Positions 1 to 11,742 of a stretch of DNA of 56,472 nt are shown piece by piece (the stretch's first letter is position 1; each line of letters begins with the position of its first letter). The DNA lies in NCBI GenBank assembly GCA_015657535.1, contig JADHZB010000397.1, forward strand, positions 1-56,472, in the 5' to 3' direction. The stretch is from Nephromyces sp. MM_2019. Lineage: Eukaryota > Apicomplexa > Aconoidasida > Nephromycida. The notes under the pieces were generated by a model. It worked only from the letters and a program-made list of their open reading frames with translations. It did not search any database and had not been told where the DNA came from. Made by a program: the position numbers and the translations under genes.

Positions 1-100
1 CGGGGGGGTTGAGTTTAGCGATTAAGCTCACGGTGGGGAATTGCTTACAAACAGGGTAACATATCTCTGTACTGCATGTTGTTATGTGGGTATGATTCAG

Positions 101-3100
101 GTGGAGAAGATGACTGTATCACCGTCGTTAATGTAGAAGAGCAGCGCCTGGTTGGTAAATGTGAAGGCCACTGTGCTTGGGTCAAGGGAATTGGTGTGTA
201 TGCGTCTAGAGATGAGGCGAAGCTTGACGAAACAGACTGTGTTGTTGATGCGGGATGCGAAGGTGAGCTTTGAGTTATAGAGATTGAAGAGGTGTGTTAG
301 CCTGCAGCCGCTGCTGTGTGTGAAGTTTTGATGTATGAAGCCCCAGCATCGTCGTTCAAGCATGCAAATCTTCATCAAACAGTAAGATGATGGTAAAGTT
401 CTCTGTGTGTTGAAACTACTGTCCCCATCAGATATTATGGGGGTTACAACTACTCTATTAGATGATGGTATCTCTTTTCTTCTCTCAGAGTGTGTCGGAT
501 ACGTGTTTTCTTCTGGGGTAGTTGGACTTAGTATGAATTGATGTGTGCTTGCGTGTGTGTTAATCTCCCTTAGTCAGGCTGTGCTCTTTTTTAATTTATT
601 TCATCTTTACGCACTGTGTGACGGTGTATCTGTGTTATTTCATCTCTGTGTGTGTGCATCTGTATCCCTCTGTGTGGGTGCTGCTCGCTCTATGTGTGCA
701 TGTGTCTCTCTTTGTGTGTATTTGTATATGCCTCTCTTTTCCCACTCTCTCTTTCCCTGTGTGTAAATCCCTCTCCCCCCCCCCCCCTGCTCTCTCAACC
801 ACCAATCGATTTAATGGAGCGAATTTTTACTGCAGCTAATGTGTGTTTTTGGTAGTCTTCAGTAACCTTGACACGCTACTCCTAAGTGCACACATGCACA
901 CACAGCCCTCCATCTTCATGCTCTTTGTGTACTCTTAACTCACTGCGTGTGTGAGCTTGTGTGTGTGATACCTGTGTGTGAGTTTGTGTGTGAGTTTGTG
1001 TGTGATACCTGTGTGTGAGTTTGTGTGTGAGTTTGTGTGTAAATTTGTGTGTGAGTTTGTGTGTGAGTTTGTGTGTGAGTTTGTGTGTGAGTTTGTGTGT
1101 AAATTTGTGTGTGATACCTGTGTGTGAATTTGTGTGTGAGTTTGTGTGTGATACCTGTGTGTGAATTTGTGTGTGAGTTTGTGTGTGATACCTGTGTGTG
1201 ATACCTGTGTGTGAATTTGTGTGTAAATTTGTGTGTGATACCTGTGTGTGAATTTGTGTGTGAGTTTGTGTGTGATACCTGTGTGTGAGTTTGTGTGTGA
1301 TACCTGTGTGTGAGTTTGTGTGTGATACCTGTGTGTGATACCTGTGTGTGCATGATAACTGTGTGTGTGCGTATCATATTTGTGTGTGATACATATCAGT
1401 GTGCGTGTCTCTTCCCCTTTTCTCTACCCCCCCTATAGGAAATCTATCTGACAAGCTCAGCGCTGAAGGCGATTCGGAGGCTGGCTCCTTGATTGAACTT
1501 CCTCCTAGCGATGAAGGGCCGCTACGACCAGAGCCGAATGTGGGTGGCTTTCCTAACCCCCCCAAAGTCTACGACTTCATCAGCCTCGCTCAGGATGGTG
1601 AGATAGCTTACTGGGAGATCCCTGCTTCTGATGCTATAAGTAAGCCTATCGTCCCTGGGGGACCTCGAAGAAGAGAAAGCGGAAGTAGGGGGGTTTCCTC
1701 TCATAGAAAGGCAGGAAGAAATGTAAGGGATAGTACCCCCTCTGTTAAGCCTTCTGGCAGTGTGGAGAATCATAAAAGTGCCCAAGATTGGGGTAACACA
1801 CGGGGGGGTGAGGAATGTCGTGTGTCTACAGCTACTGCGGTGGAACCACCTCATTTGGTGCGTTGGGGATGATTAGAGAGGAGTAGGTAGAGAATGAAGA
1901 AAAGCGCAGGCTTTGTGTGTGGGGATTTGGGGGCTTATACGAGAAGTGAGAAGTGGGTTCTAGGTGGTTTTTTGGAGCTTTAGCGTGAGTTTTCGTTGAA
2001 GTATTGGTGTGTGATAGAGAAACTGGCTGATGCTGGTTGTGTGTGCGGGTTTTGGGAGTTTATGTGGGGTTTATATATGTGTATTGGAGGTAATATGTGT
2101 GTCTTAGGGGTTTATATGTGTGCTGTAGCTGTTGTTTTGCTTGTCCACGACAGGAGGTTTGAGATTTTGTTTTTGCGTGCGATACTGCTCTTATGCCTCT
2201 CGCTGTTTGCTACTCTGTATGAGCCTTTTGACGAAGTAGAATGGCACTCCCTCAACCCACCCTTTCTAGCCACCCATCCTTAAACATCCCCATCCCCTCC
2301 ACCAATTCCTGCCACTTCCATCTACCTGTTATCTCCATCCCCGCCCTTTCCCTCCACCACTTCCTTCTAACCCTTCCCCCCTTTCCCCCTTATTCCCTCC
2401 ACCTCCTACCCCCTCTTATACCCTTCTCTACACCCGTCTTCAACCATGTCCCTCAGGTGCCCCCCCCTCGAAGTTCAGGAACCTTGGATACCGGCAGACG
2501 AGCCCCACACACCACCAGCTATAACATGGATAAGGCGTCCACCACCCGCGAAAAAACAGAGCTTAGCACGCAAACACGACGCTCACTTAGGATTCCCTTC
2601 TTCAAAAAGGGTTTCGTGAAGTATCTTCAGGGCAGCATGTCGCGTAGTTTTAGCTACCCTTCTCTGGACAACAGGAAGGTGCTGACAAAGAAGGCCGTGG
2701 GAGCTGGTAAAGATTATTTCGAGAGGATGTCAGCCCACCGCCTCTCTAAGCAGCCCTTGCTTAACAGTGCACCAGTTAGTGATCCCCTCTCTTTACGCAA
2801 CCCTAATACTTTAAGCGATCTTCAAGACACTCGAAGCACCACCCCCCGGGGAGTTATTCCTTCCCCTCTGGAGGGGGGAAGCAGCCCACCACCTGCATCA
2901 TCACTGCCTCAATCAGCGAGTCATCACCATCTTCTTGGAAGAAGAAAAATCAAAAGCAAAGCAATCGCCACTCCTCCCCCCCCCAACCAGCTTGGTAGTT
3001 CAAACTCAATACTCCACCATTCTCCCCCCTACTCCCAGTCTAAAACCACCAAAGCCTCAACCGGCTCCTTCCAGTCTCATCCTACCACGGATCCTCTTCA

Positions 3101-3621
3101 GTCACCGCTTCAACCCCCCCCCCCCCCCCAACACTGGGAAAAAGCTGCTTTCATTGCTGAAGATGCTGGGTTACCTCCCCTCACACTACGACGAGCCGCT
3201 CCACGAGCTTGTGGCCTCGGGAGACACGTCTGCTTCATCCGCTTCTTCACGCCCCCCCCTCACTCAAAAGAGCAGCGTCAAAATCTCTCCCAGGCAGAAG
3301 CACCAGACTCAAGCTAAAACCGCGAAGATAACCATTGAAGACCACGCAAATGCTCGAATTTTTACGCCGTCTATGAAGCATCTCATTTGTGCAGAGCCTG
3401 TTTTAGCGTTAACGGTAATGGATACCTGGGAAAAGTATCATTCACTGGGAGGAAACCCTCGACTTTCTATGTGTGATATGATTGCGGAAGATAATATTAC
3501 GAGTAGCAGTTCTAACAGCTTCAACTTTGTGGGTGGAATGATCGCAACCCTTGCACTCTCAGGAAATTTCTTCCTGTGGAAGCGAATTATAGGGACAGCG
3601 TGGGATGGTAAAGTGTTGTGA
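101..3621 (+). CDS. WDR20: WDR20/CreC-like WD40-repeat protein, 3' part
   Basis: The 5' end lies outside the window. Exons read as 101-262, 1439-1722 and 2457-3621 (stop TGA), with phases agreeing at both introns (donors gaag|gtgagc and aat|gtaagg; acceptors ttcag|G, tatag|G, ctcag|G). WDR20-type signatures appear in family order: GGEDD followed by an EGHCAWV blade, then a blade reading YDFISLAQDGEIAYWE, a long basic Ser/Pro-rich insert, and a last blade ending VGGMIATLALSGNFFLWKR. In animals WDR20 activates the USP12/USP46 deubiquitinases; in fungi CreC partners the CreB deubiquitinase. The same role here is inference. The reading frame shifts by one between about 2990 and 3130: the upstream frame continues into the C16 run at 3114-3129 and the final blade is in the +1 frame. 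This is either an unplaced small intron or a miscounted C run. An AATAAA lies at 3677-3682. Confidence 0.72.
945..1400 (+). repeat. TG-rich intronic minisatellite
   Basis: The array fills the 3' half of the first visible WDR20-like intron. It is built from interspersed 10-12 bp words, GTGTGTGAGTTT, GTGTGTGATACCT and GTGTGTAAATTT, in irregular order. Read in reverse it gives a spurious His/Thr/Gln/Ser open frame. A looser TG/TCTC-rich zone at 540-770 precedes it in the same intron. Confidence 0.9.
3114..3129 (+). repeat. C16 homopolymer at a frame switch
   Basis: Sixteen consecutive C residues lie inside the last WDR20-like exon, exactly where the coding frame must change by one base. Shorter C runs occur nearby, around 2976-2984 and 3025. 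Runs of this length are prone to sequencing error and to real length change. Confidence 0.85.
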
Positions 3622-4602
3622 AGGCATCTTTTGGTGTTCTTTTAGTGTGTTTGGGTTATTTTGCTCTGTAGAAACTAATAAAGAGATTATGTTTGCCATT
3701 TTTTTTGAGGAACAAACTCCTTTTCTCAGGTGGCCGAGGGCTTAATATCGAGGACAGCATTGGAGATTTGTGGAACTATAATAGTTTGTGCGTGCGTGCT
3801 TTGTGTGTGTATGTATGCTTTGTGTATCTGTGTGTGCGCTTTTTTTCTGTGTGTGCATTTCCCTTTGTTTTTTTTATTGGTATTTTTTACCTGAAAGGGA
3901 TGTTGTATTTAAGAATTTGATTTTTTATGATTTAAACCTGCATGTTGCCCGCAAACCTAACTTTAAGACTGATAGTGTACCGCCGCTATTTGCTTTTCTT
4001 ACTTCCGTAAAATGCTCGCTTATAGGCGGTACACCGTCAATGCATTAATTGCTGAAAATTCTGAGGTTACTGAGCGGAGTATTTGGAAAGTTACGGTCAG
4101 TATGCTGTTTTATTTTCCCTGAATAAGGAGAGACTCAGATGTCCCAAGTATATAACCGAAATGCTATGATGTAAAAACGTAACTTGAAGCTTTGAACCAA
4201 GCTTGTAGGTACCTGTTCAACTTAAAACTATTTTTTCTGCAAATGCGCTAGAATATCATGAAAGGGTGTTTTGTATCGAAGCGGGTAACGTGTGCATGTG
4301 GAAGAGACGTTCCCTTATTGTATAAGCGAAGTACGCCGCTCCATGTGTGTGTGTGTGTGAATTATGGCTGGCGCGTTTCTGCGAAGCAGGATTTTTTGTT
4401 TTTCCGGTTTGAAGCCATCGAAAGTAGTTTTTTCGAGTTTTGCTTCCTCTTCTCGCTTTCTGTTTTTGGCATCTTCGACCACAACTCTTTTTTCTCAAAT
4501 CTGGACCTTTTGGTGTACCTTACTTTGTGCTTGCTTCCCTTAGTACGTATTAGCGCCCGAGATACTGCTTGGAGCGGCGCTGTATGCTTGCTCTTCATCT
4601 TC
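3622..4602. other. Intergenic, convergent 3' ends
   Basis: This stretch separates the WDR20-like stop from the stop of the minus-strand secreted-protein gene. It contains a TG-rich patch at 3785-3860, probably in the WDR20-like 3' UTR, and a TTTTATT at about 4108 that could serve the minus gene as a poly(A) signal. No coding exon was found. Confidence 0.5.
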
Positions 4603-7600
4603 TTAAAAGTCTCTAAAGTAGGAGTCAACGTATGGTTCGTTCAAGGGAAACTTCGCTGTTAAGAACGGAACTGGTATGGTGTTGCTACCATATTGGCCAG
4701 CAGTGAAGCATCCTTTAACAATCTCTGTACTCTGAAGATTCCGCTCTCCTGTGTAGCCATCCTCAGCAGGGAGGAGGGAGGATGAGAGTTCTTGTATTTG
4801 GTTATTTTTCTTCCATGCCAAACATGTGCGCTGCACTATTGTGTACTCAACTATTGGAGCTACAAGTACTCCATTGATAGTTCCAAGAGTGAAGGCTTTG
4901 AGCAGCTGCTTGGTATCTCTGAAGACGCGCAATTTAGCCTGAAAATCGCGGTTGGGTAGAGGAACAGATGAATCTTAGGACTTCGGATAGTTTTGCAGGC
5001 AGAGGGGCAACAAATTATTAGGCGCATTTTGTATGCGTTCAAAGTTTACAACTTTTCCCGGAATTATATAAATTTGGTACTAACTCCATTGACTTTACGC
5101 TCCTCCCGCTGATTTGAGGCGGCGAAAGGTCATAAATTTTAGAAGTAACTAAGCATTTTTATGGTGTGCTTTCCTGCAAAACCTAGCTTCGTATACTCAC
5201 TCCTGAAACTGTTACCATACATCGCAGAGCAGGGCTATTTACTATTTATAGTTTTGTTTTGCCTATATTCGATAATTTAGTAACCTTTATACTCTGAAAG
5301 ATTCCTAATCAATAACATGGAGAATAAAGTAAATATCTATTTATTCAATAAACACCTAAAATACGAGCAAATATGTTATTGGCGACTTGTCATGGTTACT
5401 GTTACTCTTGCGCAATTACCATTTTAAAATGTTTTCCCATATAATCAAATTCCACCATAGAAGTAACCCGTGGTTTAACGGAGAGAAGGGATTTTTTTGC
5501 GCTTTAAACTTTAAAACTGTTGAACTATAGTAAGCACTCAGGGAATAAAACTGCTAAAGGGAAATAAATGAAATGGAAAAGAAGTGTGCAGAGGCATCGA
5601 AGTCTTTATGCGCTTCGCACTGATCGCTTCTGTTTGCATGTACGCCCACGCTAGCACTGTCATGCTGAAACTTCGTTACCGCAAGACAAATATAGCAAAG
5701 CGTTCCTTCTCGCTGCTATGCTGCCTGAAGCTCGCTGTGGCTGCTTCTCTACCGAATGGATTTGGGGTAACACTGGATGTATCCTTACTCATAAACCCAA
5801 TTCCCCAGACTGCTAGCAGTGTGAGGGTGTAGAACCACCCTGAGAAATTCATTCTCTGCTCTAGGTAACACTTACTGAGCCTCCTAAATTATAGAGTGCA
5901 TACCTGTAGAATTTCCCTTTTCACTGATGGTAGCAAAACCCTATTCGCTGCAATTACTCCTATTAGGGCCCCCGGCTTTGTACAAGGCAGAATATAGCTC
6001 CGTGTTGGTGGTGATGAATTGTTTTGAATCACTTCAGCGCTATTGCAGATGAGAGAAAACTTCCCGAGCATCATTATTGGGCAAGTGCTACTGAGATACC
6101 CGGCAGCGTAAGGTCTGTCGGAATGAGGACTTACGGTGCCTCTCTCATTGGTTTGGCTTGGAGGCATTTTCTCAGCCTTGCTGACCAGCTCGCTGGCAGC
6201 AGGCCCGACGAAGAAATCCGCTACACCATTAAAAAGGTTGTCAGCTATGCAGTCAAGGTCACAAGGGGAACGTGACGATTTCCAGCCCAAGGATAACGGT
6301 GTGTACACGGGGGATGTTTTATACAAATGGTTGTTTATGTAGGGCAAAAGGCTGCGCTGCAGTACTTCTATCAAGAAGCCTCCGGCTTGAACTCTGTGAG
6401 GAGAGCTGTCTCGAGGGGTCGCGTTGGGCGTAGAGGATGAATGGTCAGCTGAATTACAATGGGACAGAGATATGCAGCAGATTCATTTGCAATATGCTGT
6501 GCAGGACTAAGCAGGGAGCCTATTGGGGCAGTACATAGAGGAGTAATATCACTGATAAACGTTAGTTAATCTCAGAGAAAGGAATGGATTTATCTTGGAA
6601 AGGAGGTAGAAATATTTTATAGTTAAAGGAGGAAAGTGGAATTTGGTGCCAAGGCAGATTTTAAACCAAGATTTTTTGTAAAATTTTGGGAGCTGTTTTA
6701 ATTCAAGAAATGAGACTACCATACTAGCAGCACTTGTTCTGACAGTAAGCAAGCTTCTATATTTGGTCAGAATGAGACTTCCTTTAGCTAGAGCCTCAAT
6801 GAATACATAACCGCATCACAGATTAGGGCATACGTTATGATAGGTAGGTTTATGTGGATGTTTGCATATGCAATTGGCTGCTATTCGCTGCCCCAGTGTG
6901 GCAACAATATGAAGCAGTCAATGATAAAAGCCATTTTTTCATAGGTGCCCTCTATAAACTAAATCATTATGCTGAAATCATGTAAGCAACATAGAATCAC
7001 GTAATCAAATGCTTGCTTTTGCGACCTCTCTGGTACCTACTGAAAATGACTGCCTGCAACCCCTTGATTCTTGCTCTCACCCTCTTACTCTACATAACGC
7101 AGATACAACTTTCCATTCCAATATGCAATGATTCTTACACAGGCGCAAGACTGCTCTGTAACGTGTAGGCGAGTGCAAAAAGCACCCCTTCCCAGATATC
7201 CGCTAATGATTAGGCGTTGCAGCATACAAACCCTTACACAAGCGACACTAAAATGGTGCATAAAACAGCTCACATGTTGCATGCCGTAGCGCTCAAACAA
7301 ACACCAAATTTTTGCGGCACTGTTCCTTTCTACACTACGTGAATTTTTTGTTGAACATACACTACGTGTAACTTTTTACCCGACTCCTCAACAAGATAAC
7401 TAAAGGGAGGTGACATTACATCTACGTTGAACCACAGCTTCTGCGTAGTTCCAGGCAGAGCACTTCCATCTGGCTCACTGACAAGATAAGATTCAGGGCA
7501 AGCTTGAGGTGTAGGAAGCATATCTTCTAAGGCCTTTAGGACCACGGGATTAAGAGTGTTTCCAAAAGGTTTAAGTGCGTGTCCCCATAGGCCTAGCCAC

Positions 7601-9640
7601 CTCTTCTTTCGAGTGGCCGCGTCACCTTCATTGAAAACACAAGGCGACGGTTAGGTTGTGCACATGTGACTCGCAGCACCAAAAAAATCAGAGTGGTTTT
7701 TTAAGATAGAATAAGCTTAACAGTTTATTTGAAACCACCAGTACAAAGTAGGATTGCTTATACGCTTTATCAATATGCTCGTAGCTTCGTCGAACATATG
7801 TATTTTTAAGAGATGTACTAATAGGTTCATTCCAGATTGCCGCTCGGTGTTTCACATGTTTAACAATGTAGTGAAAAATTAGTGATGGGAGTACATGACA
7901 AGAGGAGAGCAAAAATGGCAAAAAAAGAAATTTAAAAGGGGCGGCAGAAATGGAATGCAGTCAATGTAACATCGTTGATGATAGCGCTGCATATGGTGCT
8001 AACTACAAGCGTGGCATAGACGAGGACCATAATATTAATTATCATTGTAATAAAACTAAAAATCAGAATAGCAGCAATAAAAACAATTACTATAAAGCGA
8101 TACCGAACAACACACTGCGTAATATTGTGTCGCTTGATGTAGTTTTATAGATGATTTAAATATGACGCTACTATCGAATGCAGATACACTACTGCAATCG
8201 GTGCACATGTAGCAAGACGTGGCGCACCAATTTATGCATGAAGTAAGTGCTATCCAGGAAAATTTCTTGCTTTAATCATTATGTGGTGCTCATCTGCTTA
8301 CGGACAAGGATAAAATGAATGTGTATCTGGACTTCCCTAAAACTGGGGGAAAATAAAAAGAACTTATCGCTGTTTGTACAAGTGCAAAATAGATGAACCG
8401 AATATATCTTCCTATGGGTACCTACAGGTTTCACAACCTGATGCACTCATTAGTGTACAATGGTAAGCGAAACAATAGCTAAAGAATGGCAAGCGTTGGC
8501 ATCACACCTTTATAGAGCGTGGCATAAAGGGCCGCATTAAGGATATCCCTTATCTTTTCATCGCGCTTGGTGGATAAAAGAGGAAGATAAAGCAATTCTG
8601 CACCAGGAGCATCAAGCGCTTCGTAGGTTTCATCCTCAACTAAAGAGGCTAATTTTTCTTTTTGACTATTCAAAGCAGTAGAGCCTACCCGAGTATATTA
8701 AAAGGGGATAAAGATTTTATGGACGTGGAAACTATGAAAAAGAGCGTAGCACATGCACGTAAGGATAATAGCCGAAAATAAACAGGGGAAAACGAAAATG
8801 AGCAAAAAATAAGATGCCACAGTGTTGGAATTGGCGCAGCATAAGCAAACCAAATGGATAGAGATGGAATAGGAAAGTGAATAGGACGGCCGGCTTAAAC
8901 ATCTACAAAGCGAGAGAATCTCACTGAGAGTAGAGTATAAAATTGAGCAGAAGTGTAGTTCACCATACCAACATTTCGTTGGCCTATTGGGTTATAAATA
9001 AACAATTCCTAACATATTCACTACTCTTTAAGAATAAAAGTAGGATTTCCTTTGATTAAAAGATGTAGATTTATCGCATTTTGCTCATTTATATCCTGCG
9101 TGTCACAAGAGCAAGCAGCAATGCTACTAAATGCTTATTTGTGTCGTATGAATTCATGGGGCACACCAGGACATCTGCAAAATTCGCTCAATGTTTCGCT
9201 AGTGATGAATGCTACCTTGCTACGGGCTAACTTATCCGCATGCAGTAACGAATACCTAAGCCCTCACTATGAAGCGGTGCGACTACCGAGTACTGACAAG
9301 ATTAGCAATAATGAAAGCTGTAGCCTTAGCTACACCATTTCCTAACGCATCTAAATATTTCAAGCTATGAAGATGTAGAATTATGCCATCGTTACTTAAC
9401 TACGAGGGACTGGGATTAGCTATACATTTTTAGTATTGCTTGTTCGACCTAGCATAAATATTGGGACTGCTCTGAGAAATTTCCTGCTTAAACGTTTCTA
9501 CCCTCACGAAAAAAGTGCAGCAAACTATAGTCCTCACCTGAACTCGAGGCAGACGCAGGAACTGAGATATGCCAAAGCAAAAGAATAGCAATAGAGAGAA
9601 AGAAGCTAATATAACGCCACATCTTCCCGAATGTGTTCAT
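4603..9640 (-). CDS. Secreted protein of unknown function, five exons
   Basis: I rebuilt this gene from splice sites: exons 9640-9502, 8684-8508, 7625-7380, 6244-5904 and 4938-4603 (TAA), giving 412 residues. Splice phases are 1, 1, 1 and 0 and agree at every junction. Donors are gag-G|gtagaa, aaaG|gtgtga, tcgG|gtaaaa and ctacag|gtatgc; the last acceptor is ttttcag|GCT. Exon 1 encodes a clear signal peptide: ATG at 9640 (or in frame at 9622), a hydrophobic core around residues 9-25, then a small-residue SASAS cleavage region. The rest has no domain I recognise. It holds scattered cysteines, an NNSS sequon in exon 4 and a hydrophobic stretch at about residues 312-335. Coccidian genes of this type often encode micronemal, rhoptry or dense-granule proteins, but nothing here identifies which. 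The model rests only on phase and ORF length. Confidence 0.48.
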
Positions 9641-11742
9641 ATCTGGAAAAAGATATATTAAGGTGTACAATTTTTCTGTAAATCCAAGTTACTGAAGTTT
9701 TTGGGGCTTCTTATATATTCCTGAGTCATTTAAGAATACATTATCATAAATGTTGTCGTTTTTTCAATTTTTTCAGTAATAGCAGCAGTCGCACTTATTT
9801 ATCTGCAACTTCTTTTAAAGAATCACAGTGGATATTAACGAGCATAAGGGCATACATATGCGAAATGTGTTTAAAAACATTAGATAAGCTTAATAAGGTT
9901 GCGTACCACTAGTTAGTCACAAGGTTTTATATATATATCACAATGTACTTGAATCAGCATTACAAGCTGGTTTAATCAAATGTCACATTAACGTAGGAAC
10001 GGTATTAGCAAGGTTCCATAAAACACATACTTTTATCTACTGGATGCTATTAAAATAAATAAAATTCGAATAGTAGAGCACTCACATACGGAAATACGCT
10101 ACAATTGCCAGGGTTTTGCTCTCCCCTAATAGGGGTCATCATGGAGAAACTATTGCGCCAGCCAATTGTTACCACAATCAAAGGCACATTTTCGTAGCTT
10201 TATTGTAGTTCGTATATCTACAGGAAAGTTTTGAGTGCTACAATATCACCACTACAACCATAGCTATATAAAAAGGTACACTAATTGTAGCAGTTTTACA
10301 TGTTGCTAAGTTTACTTCACGGCCTGCTCTCCGTCCACATTTTGAAGGTTTTACATTACATCCAAATATAGTGTGGCATAGACAACAATGGCAGAATCAT
10401 ATTTTGTCATACCTACCAAGTACACGCGCAAGGCATACTCGTGGAATTTTATATCAAGAATTTCAAAATTTTTAGTAGATTCATGCATCATCATCACTAA
10501 CCCCTAAATTCCAAATAATAGTAGCAATAAAACCTTGGAGTATATTTTTTTCTACTGTTGTCGAATTACGTAACAAAAATAAGTCTGTTTCGCAGAGAAA
10601 CTGCAAAGCGGACAAGGTAAAATATATAAAATAGATTGATGAAGTGGCAAAGCATTCATTTACGTGAGTTAATTTTTTTTTCTTCTCACGCTATTGAAAT
10701 TGAAAGTACCACAGCCTCTTTCTACAAATACCTTTCATTATATTATATTAAATATACCGTCCTGGGCTATAATAGAGTAAGGGAGTATATTTTACATAGC
10801 CTGTCACTCTTTTCACAAAATTGATGCTTTGCGAAATGGAGCATTCTATCAAGCCCAGCAAAAAGTACGCAAACTCAGGTTTTATACGTAAACTACCTTT
10901 TTTCTTAGTTCGCCATGGGAATATATTTTTCTTCGCATGAAAAGGTTACTTGTGACGCATTGAATGTATTCCTCAAAAAAATATTGTGTCGGTAATTTTG
11001 AATACCGTTTCCCTCACCTACTCTAATGGAATAGCTTCTGTCACTACTGATATACCGAAGCTGATTTGCTCCTATATCATCGAATTGTATAGTAGGAAGC
11101 GCTGTTCATATGCCTGCTTACTCTTTTACTTTATTTATCCCAGATTCAAATAAATAAAACTTTATGTCAGGCTACTACATTTCTCAAAGATTAGAAGGGC
11201 GCTTTATAATCATGAAGCGTTCATTTTATGATATCCATCCTAGGTGAAAATAGCTTGATAAATTTGCGCGAGCGTTTGTACTCCGTTTACTCTAAGCTGC
11301 TTTTTTAATAGTAATATCAAAACTAAGGCTGGAGGCTTAATTTTACTCTTACGGAGTGCATAACTTTGTATCGATTTCGTCAGCCCATAGAGTCTTAATG
11401 TCAGGACAAACCCGAGGTTGCACATAACTCGTGTATGCTTTGCAGATGCACTATGATTTTGGCGTATATTATCATGGGATTTTTTTTTTTTTGAGGAAGC
11501 CTATTGTACAATGTAACTAGTAAAAAATGCTTTCAATGGTCATTCATTAATGCGCTTTACACTTTCGATGATTTGTGCTAAGATGCAAAGATGACGAAAT
11601 ACTCTTAATATACCACTATTTTTTATCGGTGATAAGGTGCGCGAAGGCAAAGCTCTATGCCGCTAATAGTACCAGCCGCTTACTCAAATTTTAGCATAAA
11701 ACTAAATGGATGGCGTCTATATATATTGATTATTTTACCCTC
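9641..11742. other. Intergenic, no supported gene
   Basis: This is AT-rich sequence upstream of the secreted-protein gene, so its promoter should lie in the first few hundred bases above 9640. There are only short open frames with no convincing splice borders, and no notable tandem repeat was seen. Confidence 0.45.

Noticed and set aside
940..1377. 145-codon minus-strand His/Thr/Gln/Ser-rich frame
   Set aside because: It is the translation of the TG minisatellite in a plus-strand intron; no independent coding sign.
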